A DNA stretch of 53,835 nucleotides, taken from positions 1-53,835 of the forward strand of contig CAMJYG010000009.1 of NCBI GenBank assembly GCA_946409935.1, given 5' to 3'. The notes under the pieces were generated by a model, which was not told the origin of the DNA, did no database searches, and saw nothing but the letters and a program-made list of their open reading frames with translations. Position 1 is the stretch's first letter. Each line of letters opens with the position of its first letter. Below are positions 16,816-24,360 of this stretch, piece by piece. The translations under genes were made by a program, and so were the position numbers. The DNA is from an uncultured Clostridium sp. GTDB lineage: Bacteria > Bacillota > Clostridia > TANB77 > CAG-508.

Positions 16816-16869
16816 TTATAACAGTTTTGGAAATATTTAGGATTAATGATAAAAAGGAGTTGAATTTAA

Positions 16870-17463
16870 ATGGCAAATTTAATAATAGTATCAGGACCAC
16901 AGGCAGTTGGAAAAATGACTGTAGCAGAGAATTTAAGAGATAAAATAGGATATTCCTTAATGGTAAATCATGATAGCATAGAAATATCTGACAAAATTTT
17001 TAAAAGAGGAAGCGAAGCACAAAAGGAATTAAAAAGATTAATAAGAGAGGATGTATTTAATATTGCATTAAAATATGATATAGATATGATTTTTACACTT
17101 GTTGTTGCTTTTGACCTTAAAGAAGAAACAAATTATCTAGACGATTTAAAAAATATGTTTGAAGCAAGTGGAGGAAATTTTTATTTTGTAGAATTAAGTG
17201 CCGATTTAGAAACAAGATTAAAAAGAAATGTAACGCCTCACAGATTAGAAGCAAAACCTACTAAAAAAGATTTAGAATGGAGCAAGAGGGATTTATTGAA
17301 GACAATGGAAAAATATAAATTAAATACAGATGATGGAGAAATACTATTTGAAAACCATATAAAGATTGATAATACAAATTTATCTCCAGATGAAGTAACA
17401 GAAATTATAATAGAAAAATTGAATTTAAAAAAAATAAAGCGACAGGAAGAAGTAGAAAAATAA
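16870..17463 (+). CDS. P-loop kinase-like ATPase
   Basis: The 197-residue protein opens with a Walker A motif, SGPQAVGKMTVAENL, at about residues 8-22, followed by VNHDSIEISDK. A LID-like RLKRNVTPHRLEAKPTKKD follows near residues 116-134. The pattern is that of small-molecule kinases such as chloramphenicol phosphotransferase or shikimate kinase-like AAA proteins. The substrate cannot be read. It starts an operon with two acetyltransferases, all preceded by an attenuator-like leader, which would fit a resistance or detoxification unit. That is inference. Confidence 0.75.
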   Translation: MANLIIVSGPQAVGKMTVAENLRDKIGYSLMVNHDSIEISDKIFKRGSEAQKELKRLIREDVFNIALKYDIDMIFTLVVAFDLKEETNYLDDLKNMFEASGGNFYFVELSADLETRLKRNVTPHRLEAKPTKKDLEWSKRDLLKTMEKYKLNTDDGEILFENHIKIDNTNLSPDEVTEIIIEKLNLKKIKRQEEVEK

Positions 17464-17491
17464 AAAAATAAGTTATAGAGGTGGAAATGAA

Positions 17492-18424
17492 ATGGATGAT
17501 GAAATAATTTTAGTAAAGCCAAGTATAGAGCACAAAAAGCAAGCAATTAATTTTATTGAAGAAGTTGAAAAAGTTGATATGGATTCAGATATACGATATG
17601 CTGGTTTTAGTGGATTGCAAAAATATAGAAATAATTATGAAGAATGGTTAAATGAAATAAAGAGATATTCAAAAAAAGAAACTATTCCGGAAGGATTAGT
17701 GCCAGCAGATGTTTTCTTTTCAGTAAGAAAAGTAGATAATAAAGTAGTAGGAATAATAAATATCAGACACGAATTAAATGAATATTTATATCAGTATGGT
17801 GGACATATTGGATACAGTATTTTACCAAGTGAGAGGAGAAAAGGATATGCATATAAGCAACTTATGCTAGCGTTAAAATATTGCAAAAGTATACATATAA
17901 ATAGAGTTTTAATTACATGTTTAGACTATAATATTGGAAGTAGCAAAACTATAGAAAAATCAGGAGGAACACTTGAAAATATAGTGAAAAATGAACAGAA
18001 AAACAAATTATTTAAGAGATATTGGATTAGTTTGAAAAAGAGATATGCAGATAGACATGTAGGTGAAAGAACGCAAAATACAGAATTAAAAATAATTTCT
18101 ATCGAAGATAATTTCTTTAAAGGAGATGTGTATTTCTATAATTTTAGTGATGTTAAAGAAAAAATACTTATACCAAGTGGAAAATGCATATTAGATAATA
18201 ATTATAAGTGGCTTGAATTTTATAATTATGATTCGAGAATTAAATTAACAGCTATTTATAATGAAATAATAGAATGGTATTTTGATGTTGCAAGAGAAAT
18301 AGGAAAAGAAAATGGAGTGCCTTATGAAGATGACTTATACCTTGATGTTGTTGTTACACCAAGTGGAGATGTTATATTACTTGATGAAGATGAATTAAAA
18401 GAAGCATTTGATAAAAAAAAATGA
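17492..18424 (+). CDS. GNAT acetyltransferase fused to a DUF402 domain
   Basis: Residues 1-180 are a GNAT acetyltransferase with the acetyl-CoA loop ILPSERRKGYAYKQLMLAL and the NxGSSKTIEKSGG helix. Residues about 200-310 are a DUF402 domain (YFYNFSDVKEKILIP, DNNYKWLEFYNYD, DVAREIGKENGVPYEDDLYLDVV, then VILLDEDEL). DUF402 proteins hydrolyse nucleotide phosphates or act on RNA. The fusion is unusual. The frame stops at an A9 run overlapping the ATG of the next small ORF, which encodes what looks like the missing DUF402 C-terminal helix. A GAGGTGG site precedes ATG 17492. Confidence 0.82.
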   Translation: MDDEIILVKPSIEHKKQAINFIEEVEKVDMDSDIRYAGFSGLQKYRNNYEEWLNEIKRYSKKETIPEGLVPADVFFSVRKVDNKVVGIINIRHELNEYLYQYGGHIGYSILPSERRKGYAYKQLMLALKYCKSIHINRVLITCLDYNIGSSKTIEKSGGTLENIVKNEQKNKLFKRYWISLKKRYADRHVGERTQNTELKIISIEDNFFKGDVYFYNFSDVKEKILIPSGKCILDNNYKWLEFYNYDSRIKLTAIYNEIIEWYFDVAREIGKENGVPYEDDLYLDVVVTPSGDVILLDEDELKEAFDKKK

Positions 18425-18558
18425 CGAAAGAAGAATATGATGAAGCTTATAAAATAGCAGATGATTTAATGGAGAGATTAAAAAATAATAAAGATAAATT
18501 GCAAGAATATACAGGTGGTTATTTGAATCAATTTTTGAAGGAATATAAAAAAGACTAA
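18421..18558 (+). CDS. Possible detached C-terminal helix of the DUF402 domain
   Basis: The 45 residues start MTKEEYDEAYKIADDLMERL at an ATGA overlap with the stop of the GNAT-DUF402 gene. DUF402 proteins usually end with such a helical EYxxAxxxA segment after a DEDEL strand. A -1 slip on the A9 run (18412-18420) or one missing A would fuse it to the upstream protein. It may be a coupled small protein, a frameshift product or a mutation scar. No independent ribosome binding site is visible. Confidence 0.55.
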   Translation: MTKEEYDEAYKIADDLMERLKNNKDKLQEYTGGYLNQFLKEYKKD

Positions 18559-18581
18559 ATAAAAAAGAGGAGGTAAGTAAA

Positions 18582-19007
18582 TTGTTACATTTAGTTAAGC
18601 CAGATTTAATTTATTATGAAAAATATAATGAAATGATGAAAGAATGGAATGAAAGTAATACTCAAATTGCTCCTTGGTTTTTAGAAAAGCCATTTGAAAA
18701 TATAGAAGAATTTGCAGAATTTATAAAAATGTTAGATAATGTTGAAAATGGAATAGTTGATAAAAATTTTAGTTCAAGTACATCTTATTTTGTAATAAAC
18801 AAAAATGGAAATTTAATTGGTGCAACAAGTTTAAGACATTATTTAACTGTTGAAGGATTTAATACTTGGGGACATATAGGATATGGAGTGAGACCTTCTG
18901 AAAGAAGAAAAGGTTATGCTACAGAAATGCTTAAGATGATGTTACAAGAGGCAAAAAATAAAAAGATAAATAAAGTTTTAATAGGTGCACATGCATCTAA
19001 TATATGA
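18582..19007 (+). pseudogene. GNAT acetyltransferase, C-terminally truncated
   Basis: The 141-residue frame from TTG 18582 (after GAGGAGGTAAG) has the GNAT core: YFVINKNGNLIGATSLRHYL, GHIGYGVRPSERRKGYATEMLKMML (acetyl-CoA loop) and KVLIGAHASNI. It then stops where related proteins continue with a helix bearing the W/SEKxIxxNGG motif. Immediately after it the DNA switches to a remnant of another gene, so a deletion removed the last 40 or so residues. The enzyme lacks part of the CoA-side wall and is probably inactive. Confidence 0.7.
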
Positions 19008-19318
19008 CAAAATCAAAAATATATCTTGGAAATGATGTTTATGGAAATATTAGAAGAATAGATAATAGTTTAAGTGATTTCGATTCTTATATATAAAGAA
19101 ATAAAGCAGAAATTGAAGATATAAAGAAACAAATTGAAGTTGCTAAAATAGAAGTTCAAAAGCCATTTTTCAAGGAAGACGAGCTAAAAGAAAAAATGAA
19201 GGAATTGGATAAATTAAATATTTCACTTAATATTAATGAAAAGGAAAAGCAGGTGTTAGATAGTTCTAATGAAGAGGAAGAGCTAGAGAAAAATAAGGAT
19301 AAAGATTATGAGAGATGA
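19004..19318 (+). pseudogene. C-terminal tail of a large polyvalent (helicase/methylase-type) conjugative-element protein
   Basis: One frame reads TKSKIYLGNDVYGNIRRIDN, LSDFDSYI, a stop at 19094-19096, then AEIEDIKKQIEVAKIEVQKPF, KEDELKEKMKELDKLNISLNI and an acidic end closing at TGA 19316-19318. This coiled, PFxxExEL-bearing tail is characteristic of the giant SNF2/methylase proteins of Clostridia conjugative elements. Only the tail survives, with an internal stop, joined to the truncated acetyltransferase. Confidence 0.7.
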
Positions 19319-19347
19319 TTGTAAAAATATTGTATAAGTGATATAAT
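19319..19347 (+). promoter_or_regulatory. Sigma-A type promoter
   Basis: TTGTAA (19319-19324), a 17-base spacer and TATAAT (19342-19347), 41 bases before the gene at 19388. The early transcript can pair CCTCTATA with TATGGAGG, covering the ribosome binding site. Confidence 0.65.
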
Positions 19348-19387
19348 CCTCTATAGGTTAGTAATTTATGGAGGATTATCGCATAAC

Positions 19388-20455
19388 ATGAAAAAAATCA
19401 AATGGATAATTATAATAATTATTATTGTAATTACTATAGGTGGAATCTCCTTTTTATATAGCATATTTGGTAATATTAAGTATGATTTAAAGAATATCAA
19501 TGAAAATCAAAAACGAGAAATAATAGCATTATTAAATTGTTCAGAAATATCAAATAATATAGAATTAAAAGAAATACAAGTTCCAAAAGTATATAAAGAC
19601 ATTTACTATGATATTTACTTTAAAACAATTAACGAAGATATTAAAAAATATATCACAGAATCTGACATTTATGGAAGAGATTTAAAAGAATTAGATAATA
19701 ATAACTATTGTTGTACTATTTATAGAAAAGATGATAAAAGTATAGATATATTAGAAGGCATTGTGAATGGAAGCAATACTACTTCAAGTTCTAATGATTT
19801 GGATGCTGTTGAAGATTATATTCAAAAATCTAACAATATAGAAAACAATCAATCTAACAATAATTCAGAAGATGTAACTCAAAAAATATTAGATAACAAA
19901 GTAGTTCATTCTGGAATAATAGAAAATATAGATGAAAAATCCATTTATTATTTTGATGGAGATTCAAAGAAATTAAATTTTCAAAAAAATAGTTTTTCTT
20001 ATATTAATGGAAGAACATTTATGGCAATGGAATTAGCAGATGTAAAAGTAGGAGATTATATTTACCCATATAATAAACAGATTCTTGTATTTAGAAATCT
20101 TTCAGGAGAAGACTTAAATCAAGAATTGCTTTATAACCTTACTTTAACCAATGAAGAAAGAATTGTATTTGTAAACTCAGTAGAAATAGAAGAAATAAAT
20201 GTTACAGCTGAAAATACAGCAATTGTTAAAATTACTTATGGAGATATAATTGGGAATGATTTAACTAATGAAAGATTTAGTGAATTGGTAGAGTTTAATA
20301 CTAATACGAAGTATTATAGCAAAGGTCATAATATAAATAGTGTAAATGATTTGGATAATGCAAAAGGAAATATAAATAGTATTCTATTGGAGAAAGATAG
20401 TATCAAAAAGAAAAATCCTGCTATTGTTATCTCATTTGAATGTGATGATACGTAA
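19388..20455 (+). CDS. Membrane-anchored secreted protein, unknown
   Basis: The 355-residue protein has an N-terminal hydrophobic anchor (about residues 5-26) and then a hydrophilic extracytoplasmic part. This has a Ser/Asn-rich linker near residues 130-165 and a C-terminal domain with VHSGIIENIDEKSIYYFDG, VKVGDYIYPYNKQILVF and strand-rich sequence that recalls small beta-barrel (OB or SH3-like) folds. I do not recognise a family. It has its own promoter and looks intact. It lies between conjugative-element debris and the trp leader. Confidence 0.6.
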   Translation: MKKIKWIIIIIIIVITIGGISFLYSIFGNIKYDLKNINENQKREIIALLNCSEISNNIELKEIQVPKVYKDIYYDIYFKTINEDIKKYITESDIYGRDLKELDNNNYCCTIYRKDDKSIDILEGIVNGSNTTSSSNDLDAVEDYIQKSNNIENNQSNNNSEDVTQKILDNKVVHSGIIENIDEKSIYYFDGDSKKLNFQKNSFSYINGRTFMAMELADVKVGDYIYPYNKQILVFRNLSGEDLNQELLYNLTLTNEERIVFVNSVEIEEINVTAENTAIVKITYGDIIGNDLTNERFSELVEFNTNTKYYSKGHNINSVNDLDNAKGNINSILLEKDSIKKKNPAIVISFECDDT

Positions 20456-20520
20456 GGATATAATTTTATATAAAATATGAATAATATTATTAACAAAATA
20501 AAAAAATTCAAATTGTATTA

Positions 20521-20549
20521 TTGACGAGAAAGAAAAAAATTAGTATAAT
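20521..20549 (+). promoter_or_regulatory. Promoter of the trpB leader
   Basis: TTGACG (20521-20526), a 17-base spacer and TATAAT (20544-20549), followed by AAAGGAGG at 20564-20571 for the first leader peptide. Confidence 0.85.
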
Positions 20550-20579
20550 AATATTAATAATTTAAAGGAGGCAAAATCC

Positions 20580-20666
20580 ATGAATAATTTAATTAATGTT
20601 AAATTAAATAATTGGTGGATAGTATGGGAAAGATTGAATCACCCATACAGATTTGTCATGCTTTAA
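20580..20666 (+). CDS. Trp leader peptide 1 (attenuator)
   Basis: The 28-residue peptide MNNLINVKLNNWWIVWERLN... has Trp codons at 20613, 20616 and 20625. It follows a strong AAAGGAGG site and a good promoter and precedes trpB. The 3' part of its own coding sequence contains one arm of the antiterminator, so ribosome position decides the fold. This is the classical layout of a trp attenuator peptide. Peptide function itself is not expected; its translation is the sensor. Confidence 0.85.
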   Translation: MNNLINVKLNNWWIVWERLNHPYRFVML

Positions 20667-20733
20667 AATAATAAAATGTATATTATTTAAGCACATGTAT
20701 GGAGTGATTAGAACTTTGTATATGTGTTTTTTT
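20637..20733 (+). promoter_or_regulatory. Trp attenuator: antiterminator and terminator hairpins
   Basis: AATCACCCATAC (20637-20648) can pair with GTATGGAGTGATT (20697-20709, one bulge). Alternatively CACATGTA (20692-20699) pairs with TATATGTG (20719-20726), followed by seven T residues. The two structures share GTA and exclude each other. A ribosome stalled at the Trp codons leaves the first arm free and blocks the terminator. A ribosome reaching the stop at 20664-20666 covers the first arm and lets the terminator form. Confidence 0.8.
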
Positions 20734-20759
20734 GTATGTTTAAAAAGGAGGTGGTGCAT

Positions 20760-20900
20760 ATGGAATCAGACTGGCACTGGTGGTGCATCTATATTTTTTA
20801 TAAAGAATATTATTTTTTAGAGAAAGAAGGTAATTATTATGAATTATGGAGAGTTTGGTGGACAATATGTGCCACAAGAATTAAAAGAAAAATTAAATGA
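20760..20900 (+). CDS. Trp-rich leader ORF 2, overlapping the trpB start out of frame
   Basis: The 46-residue frame starts MESDWHWWCIYIFYKEYY after a strong AGGAGGTGG site (20745-20753). It contains six Trp codons, three of them (residues 5, 7 and 8) before the trpB ribosome binding site. It runs 62 bases past the trpB ATG in another frame. Ribosomes on this ORF would pass over the trpB start when Trp is plentiful and stall upstream of it when Trp is scarce. Translational control is inferred from this arrangement. Confidence 0.7.
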   Translation: MESDWHWWCIYIFYKEYYFLEKEGNYYELWRVWWTICATRIKRKIK

Positions 20901-21990
20901 AATTGAAAAAGAATTTTTAAAAGTAAAAGAAGATAATAATTTTTTAAATGATTATGAGTATTATCTAAAACAATATGTAGGAAGACCTTCACCATTATAT
21001 TATGCGGGAAATTTAAGTAAATATGTAGGTGGAGCAAAAATATATTTGAAAAGAGAAGATTTAAATCATACTGGAGCTCATAAAATAAATAATGCTATCG
21101 GTCAGGCTTTACTTGCAAAAAGAATGGGAAAAAATCATATTATTGCAGAAACTGGTGCAGGACAGCATGGGGTTGCGACAGCTACAGTGTGTAGTTTATT
21201 CAATTTGAAATGTACAATTTTTATGGGAGCTAAGGATGTTAAAAAACAATTTAGTAATGTTCAGAGAATGAAATTACTTGGAGCTGAGATTGTTGAAGTA
21301 ACAGAAGGAGAACAAACATTGAAAGAAGCTGTTGATGTTGCATTTAATTATCTGCTAGAAAATATGGATTGTTTTTATTTAATCGGTTCATGTGTAGGAC
21401 CTAGTCCTTATCCAGAAATGGTAAAATTTTTTCAGAAAATTATAGGGGAAGAAGCCAAAAAACAAATTTTAGAACAAGAAAAACAATTACCAACAGCAAT
21501 TGTTGCATGCGTAGGTGGTGGAAGTAATAGTATAGGATTATTTAGTGAATTTATTAAAGATGAAAATGTTGCTATATATGGGGTTGAAGGTGCAGGCAAA
21601 GGAATAAAAACAGGAAAGCATGCAAGTGCTATTTATAACAATAAAATTGGAATTCTTCACGGAATGAAAACATATATTATGGAGGATGAAGATGGAAAAA
21701 TACAAGATGCTTATTCAATTTCATCTGGTTTAGACTATCCAGGAATTGGTCCAGAACATGCATATTTTAATAAAATTGGAAGAGTAAAATATGATAGTAT
21801 AACGGATAAAGAAGCAATAGAAGCCTTCAAACTATTAACAAAACTTGAAGGAATTATTCCAGCGCTAGAAAGTAGTCATGCTATTGCATATGGCTTAAAG
21901 ATAGCAAAAAAATATAATAAAGATAATTGTATAATAATAAATCTATCTGGTAGAGGAGATAAAGATATGGATACAATATTTAAATATTAA
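20839..21990 (+). CDS. trpB: Tryptophan synthase beta chain, orphan
   Basis: The 383-residue protein is a full-length TrpB1-type beta chain, which condenses indole and serine to tryptophan using PLP. It has FGGQYVPQEL, the PLP lysine in HTGAHKINNA (Lys82), AETGAGQHGVATAT, CVGGGSNSIG (about residues 224-233, phosphate binding) and NLSGRGDKDM at the C-terminus. No trpA or other trp gene is in the window, which suggests indole salvage. Two Trp-rich leader ORFs precede it. It lies inside the serine-recombinase element, next to a ProX-like gene. Confidence 0.97.
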   Translation: MNYGEFGGQYVPQELKEKLNEIEKEFLKVKEDNNFLNDYEYYLKQYVGRPSPLYYAGNLSKYVGGAKIYLKREDLNHTGAHKINNAIGQALLAKRMGKNHIIAETGAGQHGVATATVCSLFNLKCTIFMGAKDVKKQFSNVQRMKLLGAEIVEVTEGEQTLKEAVDVAFNYLLENMDCFYLIGSCVGPSPYPEMVKFFQKIIGEEAKKQILEQEKQLPTAIVACVGGGSNSIGLFSEFIKDENVAIYGVEGAGKGIKTGKHASAIYNNKIGILHGMKTYIMEDEDGKIQDAYSISSGLDYPGIGPEHAYFNKIGRVKYDSITDKEAIEAFKLLTKLEGIIPALESSHAIAYGLKIAKKYNKDNCIIINLSGRGDKDMDTIFKY

Positions 21991-22083
21991 TGAATGTTCT
22001 AAAAAAAAAGAAGAAAGGCTGAAAAATAGTTGTTTCAATTATTTTCTAACCTAGTTTGTGCATTAGAAAGGATTTTATTAAAT

Positions 22084-22560
22084 ATGGAAAATAAAGTTTA
22101 TGAATTATTAGATAAATTAAAAATTGAATATTCAAAAGTTGAGCATCCACAAGTATTTACTGTAAAAGATAGTGAGAAATACAATATAAAATTAAATTCA
22201 CTAATTTGTAAAAATCTTTTTATAACTAATAGTAAAAAAAGTAAATACTACGTTGTTGTTTTACCATTAGAAAAAAGAATAAATTTAAAATCATTACAAA
22301 TAGTTTTAAATGAAACAAGATTATCTTTTGGTGATGAAAAATTGTTAGAAGAAAAATTAGGGATCAAAATAGGATCTGTGTCAATATTTAATATTATAAA
22401 CATAAAAAATACTGATGTTATTTTCTTGTTAGATAAAGATATATTACAATATGAAAAGGTTGGATTTCATCCTAATATAAATACAGAAACAATAATTTTT
22501 AATCCGAAGTATATTGCTAAAATATTAGAAAATTATAATGCAAAATATATTTTTTTTTGA
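22084..22560 (+). CDS. ProX/YbaK-family aminoacyl-tRNA deacylase-like protein
   Basis: The 158-residue protein has the prolyl-tRNA-editing fold pattern: VYELLDKLKIEYSKVEHPQVFTV at the start, CKNLFITNSKKSKYYVVVLPLEKRINLKSL, TRLSFGDEKLLEEKLGIKIGSVSIFNI and a VGFHPNINTETI near the C-terminus. Family members hydrolyse mischarged Pro-tRNA such as Ala-tRNA(Pro). The ATG at 22084 follows AAAGGA; an upstream in-frame start at 22030 lacks a site. It follows trpB by about 90 bases and may be co-transcribed. Confidence 0.82.
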   Translation: MENKVYELLDKLKIEYSKVEHPQVFTVKDSEKYNIKLNSLICKNLFITNSKKSKYYVVVLPLEKRINLKSLQIVLNETRLSFGDEKLLEEKLGIKIGSVSIFNIINIKNTDVIFLLDKDILQYEKVGFHPNINTETIIFNPKYIAKILENYNAKYIFF

Positions 22561-22759
22561 TTAAATAAATAATAGTAAAAAAATAAATTTGTTCTTATGT
22601 GTGTCAAATCTTGATGTTTAGAATATATAATTATAATTAATAGGGCTGATAGTTGTTTTATATTATTAGTCGGAATAACAATAAAAAATCTTATTAAAAA
22701 AGACGAATAATTAAATTATTGGTCATTTTTGCATTATATTAACCGATTAAGTTGAAAAA

Positions 22760-22833
22760 AATACCACTTAGAAAAGTTTTAATGATTTTATTATTATATA
22801 TGATATAATATAGATAGAATAAAAGGTGGTATT
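22760..22833 (+). promoter_or_regulatory. Promoter region with an inverted repeat flanking it
   Basis: AATACCAC (22760-22767) and GTGGTATT (22826-22833) bracket a TATAAT box (22804-22809). The right arm covers the ribosome binding site of the LytTR gene. This could be an operator for autoregulation or, if transcription starts further upstream, an RNA hairpin. Confidence 0.45.
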
Positions 22834-23280
22834 ATGAAAGTAGAGTTTAAAATAGACAATAATATAGAAGAAACGAAGGTAGTAATTTATTCAAAAGAAA
22901 AAAATGAGGAAATAAAATCCTTAATGAGTAAATTAGAAAATTATAATTATAATTTTGAAAATTTAATAGGAACAAAAGATGATATGACATATATTTTAGA
23001 ACAAGAAAATATTGAAAGTTTTTTTACAGAGGGTGGAAGAGTTAATGCTAGAATTGGTAATACAAAATTTAATATAAAAAGAAAACTATATGAATTAGAG
23101 GAAAATTTTAAAAGTACATCATTTGTAAGAATATCAAATTCTGAGATTGTAAACTTTAATAAAGTTAAATCTCTAGATATTCAAGGAAGTTTAAGCATAA
23201 GGCTTAATTTTAAAAGTGGAGAATACACTTATGTTTCAAGAAGATATATAAAAAGAATAAAAAATTTCTTGAAAATATAA
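22834..23280 (+). CDS. LytTR-domain DNA-binding regulator
   Basis: The 148-residue protein has an N-terminal region of about 50 residues and a C-terminal LytTR domain: MTYILEQENIESFFTEGGRVNA, YELEENFKSTSFVRISNSEIVNFNKV and the SGEYTYVSRRYIKRIKNFL recognition end. Small LytTR proteins of this type are paired with a DUF3021 membrane protein, as here, 14 bases downstream, and often control a nearby ABC exporter, also present here. It has a strong ribosome binding site in an inverted-repeat arm. Confidence 0.9.
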   Translation: MKVEFKIDNNIEETKVVIYSKEKNEEIKSLMSKLENYNYNFENLIGTKDDMTYILEQENIESFFTEGGRVNARIGNTKFNIKRKLYELEENFKSTSFVRISNSEIVNFNKVKSLDIQGSLSIRLNFKSGEYTYVSRRYIKRIKNFLKI

Positions 23281-23294
23281 AGGAGGGGTTCTAT

Positions 23295-23738
23295 ATGAAA
23301 AAGAATAGTTTTTTATTTAATTTTCTTTTTGGAGGATGCTTGATGTTAAGTAGTACAGTATTTGCAACTATACTTGCAACAATTTATTCAGGAGGAAACC
23401 TAGGAACAGAAATTGTATATAGTGGAAGTGAATATATATATACCTTTTTAGTAGGTGGAGCTATATTTACAATTATGAGATATTTATTTGAGACTTTAAG
23501 TTCAAAAATAGATAAAATAAAAACTATCAAATTTTTATTATTTTTCAATGCTATAATAACTATATTGGCAGCCATAGGATTTATGATTCAGATTATTAAA
23601 GCTGAAACACTTGGAATTGTATTTATCGGAACTTTATTAGGTGTTCTGCTTATATGGGATTTGGGTTTAATTTTAGCAAGAAAAGTTTTAAAAAAAGATA
23701 TTGAAGCAATAAATGAAAAATTAAAAGAAAAGCAATAA
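23295..23738 (+). CDS. DUF3021 membrane protein
   Basis: The 147-residue protein has four hydrophobic segments at about residues 7-30, 50-65, 75-95 and 105-125 and a charged C-terminus, the layout of DUF3021. These proteins are thought to modulate the LytTR regulator encoded just upstream. An AAAGGAGGGG site precedes the ATG. It is followed 14 bases later by the ABC transporter genes, which suggests a single operon. Confidence 0.85.
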   Translation: MKKNSFLFNFLFGGCLMLSSTVFATILATIYSGGNLGTEIVYSGSEYIYTFLVGGAIFTIMRYLFETLSSKIDKIKTIKFLLFFNAIITILAAIGFMIQIIKAETLGIVFIGTLLGVLLIWDLGLILARKVLKKDIEAINEKLKEKQ

Positions 23739-23752
23739 AATGGAGGAAGAAA

Positions 23753-24360
23753 ATGAGTGATGAAAAGGTTTTAGAATGTCATAATTTATGTAAGACGATA
23801 GGTAAAAAAGAAATATTAAAAGATATTACTTTTAGTGTGAATTATGGCGATATTTTAGGATTCATTGGTCCTAATGGTGCAGGTAAAACTACTACAATAA
23901 AGCTTATCGTGGGAATGCAATTTTAGATGAGCCAACAAATGGATTGGATCCTGAAGGAATTATTGAAATAAGAAATTTATTAAAGAAATTAGTTGTTGAC
24001 AAAAAGATGGCAGTCTTTATATCTAGTCATAATTTATTTGAGATAGAAAATTGTTGCAATAAAATCTGTATTATAAAAAATGGAAAAATAATAAAAAATG
24101 ATACTATGGAAAGAATAAAAAATGAGCTTTTTCAAGATATATTCACAATCGAAATTGATAATAGTAATAAAATTAAGGATAAAAATAATATGAAAATTCT
24201 TAGTGATACTCAAATTGAAATTAATTGCAAAAAGGAAGATATTCCAAACATAATTGAGCAATTGAGAAATGATAGTATTTTAATTTATGAAATAAAGAGA
24301 AAGGAAAAGAAACTAGAAGAAGCCTTTTTACAGGAGATAGGAGGAAATGTAATTGAATAA
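23753..24360 (+). pseudogene. ABC transporter ATPase with an internal deletion
   Basis: The frame from ATG 23753 has a good N-terminus and Walker A ([13 protein letters not shown]), then stops at 23924-23926. Another frame picks up at [18 protein letters not shown] (Walker B and D-loop) and runs to 24360. The roughly 80-90 residues with the Q-loop and the LSGG signature are missing, and the join at about 23915 shifts frame. The ATPase cannot be functional. The permease start (TTG 24353) overlaps its end, as in intact operons of this type. Confidence 0.88.

Noticed and set aside
20461..20838. T-box riboswitch upstream of trpB
   Set aside because: No T-box sequence (AGGGTGGNACCGCG-like) or specifier-loop layout is present. 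The Trp-rich leader peptides and attenuator arms explain the region.
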